Below are positions 21,556 through 29,099 of a DNA stretch of 33,398 nucleotides, piece by piece. The position numbers were made by a program, and so were the translations under genes. Within the stretch, counting starts at the first letter, position 1; the number at the start of each line of letters is the position of its first letter. This DNA comes from Rhodobiaceae bacterium (lineage in GTDB: Bacteria; Pseudomonadota; Alphaproteobacteria; Rhizobiales; JAKPQE01): assembly GCA_028278505.1 (NCBI GenBank), contig JANQEG010000072.1, forward strand, positions 1 through 33,398. Reading direction: 5' to 3'. Below the pieces are notes generated by a model. That model did not search any database. It was not told where the DNA came from and saw only the letters and a program-made list of their open reading frames with translations.

Positions 21556-22992
21556 ATGACCGGCCAGACAGAGGGCGATCAACGCCGGCATTTCCGGCGC
21601 CCATCGGTTTGGTTCGATGGAATTGACCCTATCGCCGCCGCCGAAATCGCGGCCGCTGGTTCCGACATCGCCCTCGTTATATCGGACAATGGAAGCGTCG
21701 AAGATCTCACCTATGACGACCCGAGTCTCAAAGACTATCAGCCGGAAAACTGGATCGGAAAGCACTGGGAAACAACGGTAACGGCGGAATGCGTCGACAA
21801 GATCCGCACCATGATGTCGGAAAGCGAGACCGCCGGCGCGACGCGCCGGCGCCAGGTCAATCATCCGGCCAACGGGCTTCCGGATCTGCCGATCACCTAT
21901 GCCGTCGTTCTCGTTGACGGCGCCTCGCGGCGGGTCGCGCTCGGCCAGGATCTTCGCAAATACGCCGAAATCCAGAGCAGATTGCTGCAGAATCAGATCG
22001 AGATGGAGCAGGAATACCGCAGCCTGCGCCAGGCCGAGAGCCGCTATCGGATTCTGTTCAACCTGCTGGTCCAGCCGATGATCGTCGTCGACGGCGAAAC
22101 CGACCGGATTCTCGACGCCAATCGCGCGGCCACGGAGCTGGTCGGCAAGCGCCCCGGCCAGCTCATCGGCGAGGCCGTCATATCGATCTTCGATCGCGCC
22201 GGGCGCAAGCCGGTCGAAGCGGCCTTCGAGAGCGTGCGCCGGCAGGGCACCGACGCCCGCGCGCAGGCGCGGCTGATCAGGCAAAACGGCCCCGTGAAGA
22301 TCGACGTTCAGCCGTTCCGCGACGGCGAAAAGGTCAATGTCATCGTGAAGATAAGGAAGTCGGCGCGAGTAAATGAAGCGTCGGAGGCACGCCCGTCGCT
22401 GGACCGCGACGCGCTGTTTCAAGCCTTCCCGGAAGCCGCCGTCATTACCGACGATTCGGGAACGATCGAACGGCCGAACGACCAGTTTCTGGCGCTCGCC
22501 AAGGCGGTCTCGCCGGCCCAGGTTGTCGGCCGCGATCTCGGCATGTGGATCGGCGCCTCGCCGGTGGACATGCAGCTGCTGCTGTCGGCGGTGAAGGAAC
22601 GCGGGGAAATCCGCAATTTCACGACCGTTTTCAACGATGAGTACGGCACCGCCGTGCCGGTGCGGATTGCCGCCCGCATCCATTCCGAGGGCCTGCCGCC
22701 GCGGATCGGCTTTCTCATTCTGGAAACCGGCGCGCGGGTCGCCGGTCAGCCCTCGGTCGCCGGCGCCCTGCCCTACGAGCCCGCCAGTTTCGGTGAACTG
22801 GTCGGCCGCGTCCCGCTCAAGGAATTGCTGCGCGAAGCCTCTGACATCATTGAAAAACTGTGCATCGAGGCGGCGCTGCGCCAGACCGACAACAACCGCG
22901 CATCGGCGGCCGAAATCCTCGGCCTCAGCCGCCAGAGCCTCTACATCAAGATGCGCCGCCACGGCCTCGGCGGTGCGGAGAATTCAGATTAA
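21556..22992 (+). CDS. ppsR: PpsR/CrtJ-family transcriptional regulator (bchG-linked copy)
   Basis: A 478-residue regulator with the PpsR layout: an N-terminal PAS-like domain (from about 20), a coiled linker QSRLLQNQIEMEQEYRSLRQ (about 140-159), PAS1 (from about 162), PAS2 (from about 285) and a Fis-type helix-turn-helix (NNRASAAEILGLSRQSLY). PpsR represses bch, crt and puc genes in oxygen. Only two cysteines exist, C79 and C436 (EKLCIEAAL, the conserved HTH cysteine); the PAS-region cysteine near 250 of Rhodobacter PpsR is missing. The ATG at 21556 has AGGA ten bases upstream; an ATG at 21547 adds three residues and lies 7 nt after a CATAAT (21535-21540), so a leaderless longer form is possible. 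It is divergent from bchF and lies upstream of bchG. Confidence 0.93.
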   Translation: MTGQTEGDQRRHFRRPSVWFDGIDPIAAAEIAAAGSDIALVISDNGSVEDLTYDDPSLKDYQPENWIGKHWETTVTAECVDKIRTMMSESETAGATRRRQVNHPANGLPDLPITYAVVLVDGASRRVALGQDLRKYAEIQSRLLQNQIEMEQEYRSLRQAESRYRILFNLLVQPMIVVDGETDRILDANRAATELVGKRPGQLIGEAVISIFDRAGRKPVEAAFESVRRQGTDARAQARLIRQNGPVKIDVQPFRDGEKVNVIVKIRKSARVNEASEARPSLDRDALFQAFPEAAVITDDSGTIERPNDQFLALAKAVSPAQVVGRDLGMWIGASPVDMQLLLSAVKERGEIRNFTTVFNDEYGTAVPVRIAARIHSEGLPPRIGFLILETGARVAGQPSVAGALPYEPASFGELVGRVPLKELLREASDIIEKLCIEAALRQTDNNRASAAEILGLSRQSLYIKMRRHGLGGAENSD

Positions 22993-22999
22993 GCGTAAA

Positions 23000-23017
23000 T
23001 GTAAAACAAACGCGACA
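23000..23017. promoter_or_regulatory. PpsR/CrtJ binding site, distal
   Basis: TGT (23000-23002), twelve bases, ACA (23015-23017): exact TGT-N12-ACA match. It is 5 bp from the proximal site, which would allow cooperative binding of a PpsR tetramer as known for paired CrtJ sites. Confidence 0.75.
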
Positions 23018-23022
23018 CAAAG

Positions 23023-23040
23023 TGTCATACTTAATTGACA
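23023..23040. promoter_or_regulatory. PpsR/CrtJ binding site, proximal
   Basis: TGTCATACTTAATTGACA is an exact TGT-N12-ACA match; the dyad extends to AGTGTCA/TGACACT (23021-23042). Its right arm TTGACA is also the predicted bchG -35 hexamer, so a bound regulator would exclude RNA polymerase. Confidence 0.85.
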
Positions 23041-23063
23041 CTTTCGGATTTCACTCCTAGCAT
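23035..23063 (+). promoter_or_regulatory. Predicted bchG promoter, probably giving a leaderless mRNA
   Basis: A perfect -35 TTGACA (23035-23040), 17-bp spacer and TAGCAT (23058-23063, four of six matches to TATAAT). Initiation about seven bases downstream would fall on the A of the bchG ATG (23070). No Shine-Dalgarno sequence is visible before that ATG, which agrees with a leaderless start. Confidence 0.65.
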
Positions 23064-23069
23064 CCCGCC

Positions 23070-23978
23070 ATGAGCGATCTTCGTGCCCTGCAGCGTCCGT
23101 CGCCGGTGCCGACGCCCGGCGCAGTCTTGGCGCTGTTGAAGCCGATCACCTGGTTTCCGCCGATGTGGGCCTATGCCTGCGGGATCGTCTCGGTCGGCGG
23201 CGTCGCCACCGAACGCTGGTGGTTCGTCGTCGGCGGCATTCTGCTCGCCGGGCCGCTGATCTGCGGCACCAGCCAGGCCGTCAATGACTGGTTCGACCGT
23301 CATGTCGACGCCATCAACGAACCGGATCGCGTCATTCCCTCCGGCCGCATGCCCGGACGCTGGGGACTGTGGATAGCGATCGCGACCAGCGCGCTGTCGC
23401 TAATTGTCGCAGCGCTGCTGGGCAAATGGGTGTTCTGGGCCGCCGTTGTCGGCCTGACGCTCGCCTGGGCCTACAGCGCGCCGCCGTTCCGGCTGAAGCA
23501 GAACGGCTGGTGGGGCAATGCCGCGGTCGGGTTCTCCTATGAAAGCCTGCCCTGGTTCACTGCCGCGGCGGCGGCGATCGGCACCTTGCCGCGCCCGGAG
23601 ATCATCATCATCGCCCTGCTCTACGGCCTGGGCGCGCACGGCATCATGACGCTGAACGACTTCAAGGCCGTCACCGGCGATCAGCGCATGGGGATCGCCT
23701 CGCTTCCGGTGCAGCTCGGCGTCGATAACGCCGCCCGGTTGGCCTGCGCGGTCATGGCCGTGCCGCAATTCGCCGTCGTCGCCCTGCTGGTGATCTGGGG
23801 ACAATATTGGGCGGCCGGTGCGGTCGCCACGCTTCTCGCCGTCCAGATCGGCTGCATGATCCATATGCTCGCCGATCCGCGGCAGCGGGCGGTCTGGTAC
23901 TCGGCCGTCGGCGTCGGTCTATATGTGTGCGGAATGATGATCACCGCGGTGGCCCTCGGCATGATGGCGGCCGTATAG
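23070..23978 (+). CDS. bchG: Bacteriochlorophyll synthase
   Basis: A 302-residue UbiA-family prenyltransferase that esterifies bacteriochlorophyllide a with geranylgeranyl (or phytyl) diphosphate. The first Asp-rich motif NDWFDRHVDAINEPDR (87-102) and the second region LNDFKAVTGDQRMG fit chlorophyll synthases; about eight to nine transmembrane helices are present. There is no ribosome-binding site and the predicted promoter ends 6 bp before the ATG. Two consensus PpsR sites lie directly upstream. bch2 follows 19 bp downstream and bchP after it: the usual bchG-bch2-bchP module for tail attachment. Confidence 0.96.
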   Translation: MSDLRALQRPSPVPTPGAVLALLKPITWFPPMWAYACGIVSVGGVATERWWFVVGGILLAGPLICGTSQAVNDWFDRHVDAINEPDRVIPSGRMPGRWGLWIAIATSALSLIVAALLGKWVFWAAVVGLTLAWAYSAPPFRLKQNGWWGNAAVGFSYESLPWFTAAAAAIGTLPRPEIIIIALLYGLGAHGIMTLNDFKAVTGDQRMGIASLPVQLGVDNAARLACAVMAVPQFAVVALLVIWGQYWAAGAVATLLAVQIGCMIHMLADPRQRAVWYSAVGVGLYVCGMMITAVALGMMAAV

Positions 23979-23997
23979 CGCATTTGGAGAGTTGCGG

Positions 23998-25368
23998 ATG
24001 ACGCGGACCGTCTCCGGCAAGGCAGCACCGCTCGGCGGGCTCGGATGGCTCGGCATCCTGCGGCTCGGGCTGGTTCAGGCCAGTCTCGGCTCGATCGTCG
24101 TGCTGACGACGTCGACCCTCAACCGGGTCATGGTCGTCGAGCTGGCGCTCGCCGCCGTCATCCCCGGCGCCCTGGTCAGCCTGCACTATGCGGTCCAGAT
24201 GCTGCGGCCGGTGTGGGGCTATGAATCCGATATCGGCGGCAGCCGCACGCGCTGGATTCTGGGCGGCATGGCGCTGCTTGCCCTGTCCGGCACGGCTGCT
24301 GCGGCCTCGACGATCGTGCTTGAATCGGATTTCTGGATCGGGCTTGCCTGCGCGATCGTCGCCTTCGTCTTCATCGGCTTCGGCATCGGCGCCGCCGGCA
24401 CCTCGCTGCTGGCGCTGCTGGCGAGCCGCACCGCGCCGGAACGGCGCCCGGCGGCGGCCACCATCGTGTGGATGATGATGATCGCCGGCATCGTGCTCAC
24501 CGCCTTCGTTTCCGGCCAATACCTCGATCCCTACTCCCACAACCGGCTGATCCTGATCACCGCGATCGCCGGCGCGATCTCCTTTGCCGTTGCCGGCGGC
24601 GCCGTCGGCCGCATCGAGCGGCGCGTCCCCGACCAGCGTGACGACAGCGCCGACGAGGCCGCGGAGAAGCCGTCGTTCTGGGAAAGCCTCGGCGAAATCT
24701 GGTCGGACCACGATGCCCGGCTGTTCACCGTTTTCGTGTTCACCTCCATGCTCGCCTACAGCATGCAGGATCTGATCCTCGAACCGTTCGGAGGACTGCT
24801 CTACGGACTGGAGCCCGGCGAGACGACGCAGCTTTCCGGCAACCAGCACAGCGGCGTCTTCCTCGGCATGGCAACCGTCGGCATCCTCGGCAGCCTGATG
24901 GCGAAACGAAAATCCAAAATCCTCAAGATGTTCACGATCCTGGGCTGCGTCGGCTCCGGCGTGGCGCTTGGATTGCTGGCGGTGTCTTCCGCCTTTGCAC
25001 CCGACTGGCCGCTGAAGCTCAACATATTCCTGCTCGGATATGCCAACGGCACATTCGCGGTGGCAGCGATCGGGTCGATGATGAGCCTGGCCGGCGCCGG
25101 CGTTAAGTCGCGCGAGGGCATCCGCATGGGGACCTGGGGCGCGGCCCAGGGCATTGCTTTCGGCATCGGCGGCTTCTTCGGCACCGCCGCGATCGACTTC
25201 ACCCGTTACCTGACCGCCGACGTCGCCCAATCCTATGCCTGGGTGTTCTCCGGCGAGGCGTTGCTGTTCCTGTTGGCGGCCTTGATCGCGACCCGGCTCA
25301 ACATGGCGCCGGTTCGACCTCACGCGGTGTCGTCCGCCAAATCCTCCGACTTCCAGCCGGCGGTGTAG
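23998..25368 (+). CDS. bch2: PucC/BCD-family membrane protein between bchG and bchP (Bch2/ORF428)
   Basis: A 456-residue polytopic protein related to LhaA in this window: compare TSTLNRVMVVELAL, YESDIGGSRTRWILGG, YSMQDLILEPFGGLLYGL and GIRMGTWGAAQGIAFGIGGF with their LhaA counterparts. Members at this position (ORF428 or Bch2 of Rhodobacter) belong to the BCD branch of the major facilitator fold and are thought to handle or deliver bacteriochlorophyll; the exact role is unknown. The ATG at 23998 has GGAG eight to nine bases upstream; a TTG two codons earlier is the alternative. bchP follows after 4 bp. Confidence 0.9.
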   Translation: MTRTVSGKAAPLGGLGWLGILRLGLVQASLGSIVVLTTSTLNRVMVVELALAAVIPGALVSLHYAVQMLRPVWGYESDIGGSRTRWILGGMALLALSGTAAAASTIVLESDFWIGLACAIVAFVFIGFGIGAAGTSLLALLASRTAPERRPAAATIVWMMMIAGIVLTAFVSGQYLDPYSHNRLILITAIAGAISFAVAGGAVGRIERRVPDQRDDSADEAAEKPSFWESLGEIWSDHDARLFTVFVFTSMLAYSMQDLILEPFGGLLYGLEPGETTQLSGNQHSGVFLGMATVGILGSLMAKRKSKILKMFTILGCVGSGVALGLLAVSSAFAPDWPLKLNIFLLGYANGTFAVAAIGSMMSLAGAGVKSREGIRMGTWGAAQGIAFGIGGFFGTAAIDFTRYLTADVAQSYAWVFSGEALLFLLAALIATRLNMAPVRPHAVSSAKSSDFQPAV

Positions 25369-25372
25369 AAAG

Positions 25373-26566
25373 ATGAGCACAGACCTTTATGACGCAATCG
25401 TAATCGGCGGCGGGCCGGCCGGAGCCACGGCCGCCCACGATCTGGCCCGGCAGGGGCGGCAGGCGCTGCTTGTCGACCGCGAGGGCCGGCCCAAGCCCTG
25501 CGGCGGCGCGATACCGCCGCGCGCGATCCAGGATTTCGACATTCCCCAGCACCTGCTGACGGCGCGCATCACCGCCGCACGCATGGTCTCGCCGTCCGAC
25601 GCGACCGTCGACATGGTCATCGACAATAACGGCTATGTCGGCATGGTCGACCGCGATGTCTTCGATCCCTGGCTGCGCGACCGCGCCGAAGCGGCCGGCG
25701 CCGAGCGGATCGCCGGGACATTCCAGGGCCTCACCGAGAATAGCGACGGCACGGTGACCGTGTCCGTTAAGGAAAAGGCCGGCGACGGGCCGGCGCGGGA
25801 ATTCCGCGGTCGCGCGGTGATCGGCGCCGACGGCGCCAACTCCCCGGTCCGGCGCGCCGTATTCGGCGGCAAGGTCAAGCCGCCCTTCGTCTTCGCCTAT
25901 CACGAGATCATCCGCTCGCCGCAGGCGGCCAATGGCGAGTTCGACCCGTCGCGCTGCGACGTCGTCTACAATGGCGACATCTCGCCCGATTTCTACGGCT
26001 GGGTCTTTCCCCACGGCCACGCCACCAGCGTCGGCTGCGGCAGCGCCATCAAGGGGTTCGATCTGAAGGCGGCAACGAAGCGGCTACGCACGCAGTCCGG
26101 CCTCGAGGATTGCGAGACCCTGCGCAGCGAGGGCGCGCCCTTGCCCCTGAAGCCGTTGAAGCGCTGGGACAATGGTCGCAATGTCGTGCTCGCCGGTGAT
26201 GCGGCCGGCGTCGTCGCGCCGTCATCGGGCGAGGGCATTTATTATGCCATGCTCGGCGGCCGGCTCGCCGCCGAAGCGGTCGCCGAGATGGTCGTCGACG
26301 CCGACGCAAGCTGCCTGAAGCGCGCGCGCAAGCGGTTCATGAAGGATCACGGGCGTGTCTTCTTCATGCTCCGCATCATGCAGACGATCTGGTACCGCAA
26401 CGACAAGCGGCGCGAGCAGTTCGTGAAGATGTGCCGCGACCCGGACGTCCAGCGCCTGACCTGGGAGTCCTATCTCAACAAGCGGCTGGTGCGGCGCGAT
26501 CCGATGGCGCATCTCCGGGTCTTCTCCAAGGACCTGCAGCAATTGCTCGGTCTTTCGGCCCGATGA
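25373..26566 (+). CDS. bchP: Geranylgeranyl diphosphate/bacteriochlorophyll reductase
   Basis: A 397-residue FAD-dependent reductase that saturates three double bonds of the geranylgeranyl tail to phytyl. The N-terminal dinucleotide-binding motif VIGGGPAGATAAHDLA (10-25), KPCGGAIPPRA, IGADGANSPVRR and the second FAD motif LAGDAAGVVAPSSGEGIYYA are all present. It has the typical length for BchP. It lies 4 bp after bch2, and a small membrane-protein gene follows after 15 bp. Distinguished from other geranylgeranyl reductases by the bchG-bch2-bchP context. Confidence 0.96.
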   Translation: MSTDLYDAIVIGGGPAGATAAHDLARQGRQALLVDREGRPKPCGGAIPPRAIQDFDIPQHLLTARITAARMVSPSDATVDMVIDNNGYVGMVDRDVFDPWLRDRAEAAGAERIAGTFQGLTENSDGTVTVSVKEKAGDGPAREFRGRAVIGADGANSPVRRAVFGGKVKPPFVFAYHEIIRSPQAANGEFDPSRCDVVYNGDISPDFYGWVFPHGHATSVGCGSAIKGFDLKAATKRLRTQSGLEDCETLRSEGAPLPLKPLKRWDNGRNVVLAGDAAGVVAPSSGEGIYYAMLGGRLAAEAVAEMVVDADASCLKRARKRFMKDHGRVFFMLRIMQTIWYRNDKRREQFVKMCRDPDVQRLTWESYLNKRLVRRDPMAHLRVFSKDLQQLLGLSAR

Positions 26567-26581
26567 TAGACGGTTTTCGCC

Positions 26582-26845
26582 GTGTCCGCGTTCGTCCAGT
26601 CCAGCGCCATTGTCGACCTCGCCCTGGCGATTGTGTTCGCCGAGATCGTCCTGTTCACGGTGTTCATCGTCCAGCGCCGGTCCGGATTCCGCCTTTCGCT
26701 GGTCCTTAACGGGCTCGCGGGACTGTTTCTGCTGCTCGCCCTCAAGACCGCCTGGCTGAAGACGGACGGCTATCTGGTCGCGGCCTTTCTGGCTGCAGCC
26801 GCTCTCGCCCATTCCGGCGATGTTTTGCTCCGAATCCGGAGATAG
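26582..26845 (+). CDS. Small membrane protein of unknown function downstream of bchP
   Basis: An 87-residue frame opening with GTG, 15 bp after bchP on the same strand. It has three hydrophobic segments (about 10-30, 37-55 and 62-79) joined by short basic turns (QRRSG) and ends RIRR, consistent with a small integral membrane protein. No motif identifies a function. As I recall, a short hypothetical gene also sits between bchP and tspO in Rhodopseudomonas-type clusters, so a conserved role around BChl tail reduction or the quinone pool is possible but unproven. No strong ribosome-binding site is visible; coupling to bchP is likely. Confidence 0.6.
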   Translation: MSAFVQSSAIVDLALAIVFAEIVLFTVFIVQRRSGFRLSLVLNGLAGLFLLLALKTAWLKTDGYLVAAFLAAAALAHSGDVLLRIRR

Positions 26846-26864
26846 AAACTGCGCTGGATTGCCT

Positions 26865-27368
26865 TTAATCGGCCGCCGGCGCCCCGGCATGAGGATTGCG
26901 CTGCCACACCTGCCAGGTCAGCAGCGCCGCCATCAAGGCCCAGACGAGATAGGGCACGAACAACAGCGCACCCAAGATCGTGACCGGCCATGCGGTAACG
27001 ACAAAGAGCGCGACGACGATCCACAACAGCGTGCCGTCGACAAACGCCAGATCTATTCGCCTGAGGCCGAAAAACAGCCACGACCAGGCGGCGTTGATCA
27101 CCAATTGGGCGCCCCAGAAGATCAGCGCAATGCTCGACGGGTCGAGCCGCCAGACCAGCCAGCCGGCGAACGCGATCATCACGTAGAGCACGCTCCAGAC
27201 CACCGGGAACACCCAGTTCGGCGGGTTCCAGCCGGGCTTGTCGAGCCGGTCGTACCAGGAATCGGGCTTGAAGAAGGCGCCGCTCAAGGAGGTCGCGAAA
27301 ACCAGCGCTGCAAAGACGAAGAAAGCCATCCGCAGTCCATGTCCTGTCTGGGTGGAAACACCGGGCAT
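26865..27368 (-). CDS. tspO: TspO/MBR tryptophan-rich sensory protein (CrtK)
   Basis: A 167-residue five-helix membrane protein of the TspO/MBR family: WYDRLDKPGWNPPNWVFPVV, VWSVLYVMIAF, NAAWSWLFFGLR and LLFVPYLVWA are hallmark segments. Rhodobacter TspO binds tetrapyrroles and modulates photosynthesis gene expression in response to oxygen, in part through the PpsR/AppA pathway. It lies 58 bp after the phytochrome-linked ppsR on the same strand, probably in one transcript, and converges with the gene after bchP (19 bp). The start is uncertain: ATG 27368 gives 167 residues, ATG 27329 (MAFFVFAAL) gives 154, closer to the family length. Confidence 0.93.
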   Translation of the reverse strand: MPGVSTQTGHGLRMAFFVFAALVFATSLSGAFFKPDSWYDRLDKPGWNPPNWVFPVVWSVLYVMIAFAGWLVWRLDPSSIALIFWGAQLVINAAWSWLFFGLRRIDLAFVDGTLLWIVVALFVVTAWPVTILGALLFVPYLVWALMAALLTWQVWQRNPHAGAPAAD

Positions 27369-27426
27369 CACGCCCCGGCCGTCAACATCGGCCGGTGCAT
27401 TGCCAGTCTAACATGCAGGAAGTCGG

Positions 27427-28827
27427 TCAGTCGTCGTCGGAAACAAGTCCATAACGCCGCAGCTTGCTGTAGAGGCCCTGCCGGCTGAGGCCGAGCACCC
27501 GGGCGGTCAGCGCCCGGTTATTGCCGGTCAGCTTCAACGCCGCCTCGATGCAGTTCTTCTCAATCACGTCCATTTCTTCGCGCACGAGGTCCTTCAACGG
27601 AACCTTGCCGATGAGGTCCTCGATCGCCGCGCCGGCCAGCGCCGGTCCCGGATCGCGGCGCTCCGACGCCGGCACCCTGAGCGTCACATTGCGCATCACG
27701 ACCCCGATACCGGGCGGCGTCCCGTCAGGCATCGACACCAGGGAAAGCTCGACATCGGTCGTCTCGCCGGTCGCGCCGCGCAGTCTGGCCGCCAGCATCT
27801 TGACCCGGCCGTGCCGGCGCACGGTCGCAAGCGTCACACCGACATCGAGTTCGGCACCGTCGAAGAACTCGCCCAGCGATCGCGAAAGCAGCGTTTCCAT
27901 GGCGCCGCTCTGGGTCAGAGCGACGAACGCCTCGTTCGCCCACAGGATCTCGCCGCCATCATCGACCAGAACGACGGCCTCGCTGGCGACGTGAATGAGG
28001 CGGGCGAGGTTCTGATCGGCCGGCGCGCTTTCACCGCCCGTGTCGGCCCGGTCCAGATGGACGAAGAACGTCGCCCCATCGCCGACCCGGCACAGCGTCG
28101 CCTTGACGGACAGCGCGCGTCCATCGGCGCTCGCATGGGCGGTCAGGGCTTCGCCCGCGCCGGCGCCCGCAACATGGTCGAGCATGGTCTGGATCGCCGC
28201 CCGGTCGGATTTGGCAAACAGATGTGTCAGGCGCCGCCCCGCCATGGCTTCCGCACCGGTCGCCAACAGGTCGGCGGCGGCCGGATTGGCCTCGCGGATT
28301 TGCCCGTTCGCGGCATCGACGATCAGAGCCGCCTCCGAGCCGATCTGGAACAGCATCCGATAGCGCGCTTCGTCCTGGCGCTGGCGTTCGAAGCTGCGCT
28401 CCATGGCCTGCTGCGAGGTCAGAAGGCGGTCCTGCAGCGCGCGCAGAGGATTGAGGTTGCGCCCCAGCAGCACGACGGCGCCATCCTTGCCGGCATGCAC
28501 GGCGGAATACCGGATCAGCACGCTGTCGCCGTCTGCCGTCGCGTGCTCGACGTCGCAGGCGACCGCACCCTCGCCGCTCGGCGTGGTGCCGATCAGATCG
28601 CGCACCCGCGGGCGCGAATCGGCGGCGACCACGTCATCGAGGCGATCACCGCGCCAGCCAGCGGCGCCGATCTGTTTCAGAACCTCTTGGGCGCCGGCGA
28701 CATCCATGATCACGCCGTCGCCGCCGACGATCAGGGCGATGTCGGAGGCAGCCGCAACGAGCGCGCCCACGGTCTGCGCGTCCGCGCCAGAGAAGTGGAC
28801 TGCGGATTGGAAAAAAGGTGCATTCAC
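27427..28827 (-). CDS. ppsR: PpsR/CrtJ-family transcriptional regulator (bacteriophytochrome-linked copy)
   Basis: A 466-residue regulator with an N-terminal PAS-like domain, coiled linker (LQDRLLTSQQAMERSFERQR), PAS1 (about 153-260), PAS2 (about 275-385) and a Fis-type helix-turn-helix near the end (NNRALTARVLGLSRQGLY). Cysteines are C91, C246 and C426; C246 and C426 (EKNCIEAAL) correspond in place to the C251/C424 and C249/C420 pairs that give redox control to R. sphaeroides PpsR and R. capsulatus CrtJ. By position, beside heme oxygenase and BphP, it matches the PpsR2 of Bradyrhizobium and Rhodopseudomonas, whose repression is relieved by the phytochrome. It starts with GTG (28827) with only a weak ribosome-binding site. 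tspO follows. Confidence 0.93.
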   Translation of the reverse strand: MNAPFFQSAVHFSGADAQTVGALVAAASDIALIVGGDGVIMDVAGAQEVLKQIGAAGWRGDRLDDVVAADSRPRVRDLIGTTPSGEGAVACDVEHATADGDSVLIRYSAVHAGKDGAVVLLGRNLNPLRALQDRLLTSQQAMERSFERQRQDEARYRMLFQIGSEAALIVDAANGQIREANPAAADLLATGAEAMAGRRLTHLFAKSDRAAIQTMLDHVAGAGAGEALTAHASADGRALSVKATLCRVGDGATFFVHLDRADTGGESAPADQNLARLIHVASEAVVLVDDGGEILWANEAFVALTQSGAMETLLSRSLGEFFDGAELDVGVTLATVRRHGRVKMLAARLRGATGETTDVELSLVSMPDGTPPGIGVVMRNVTLRVPASERRDPGPALAGAAIEDLIGKVPLKDLVREEMDVIEKNCIEAALKLTGNNRALTARVLGLSRQGLYSKLRRYGLVSDDD

Positions 28828-28856
28828 GACGGGCCATCCAGCTTTACGTCATTTCG

Positions 28857-28871
28857 TACATGCGTCATGTA
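28857..28871. promoter_or_regulatory. Palindrome in the ppsR/heme oxygenase divergent promoter region
   Basis: TACATG-CGT-CATGTA is a perfect 6-bp inverted repeat about 30 bp upstream of the ppsR GTG. It overlaps a possible minus-strand -10 (TATACA, 28873-28868). It is not a TGT-N12-ACA site. The rest of the 272-bp region (28828-29099) shows no clear promoter or operator; ATACC/GGTAT arms at 28924-28938 form a second weak dyad. Confidence 0.45.
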
Positions 28872-29099
28872 TATCAGACCCGCTTCAGATACAAATTTGC
28901 TCACACACATTTGACATCCTCGAATACCGCCGAGGTATCTGATGTCAGAGCATAAAACCGCGCCGTTACGCCGCTTGGAACAGCGTCATCATTTTGTTGT
29001 ATTGAACCGGACGGAAGGTTGATAGTGTCGGGGAAACAAGCGAGCGAACGACAACTCGGTGTCAACGAGGTTGCGTATTCGATCGTCGGGGAAGAGACG

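Noticed and set aside
28828-29099. PpsR consensus sites between ppsR and bphO
   Set aside because: Every TGT in the region was checked for ACA twelve bases later and none matched.
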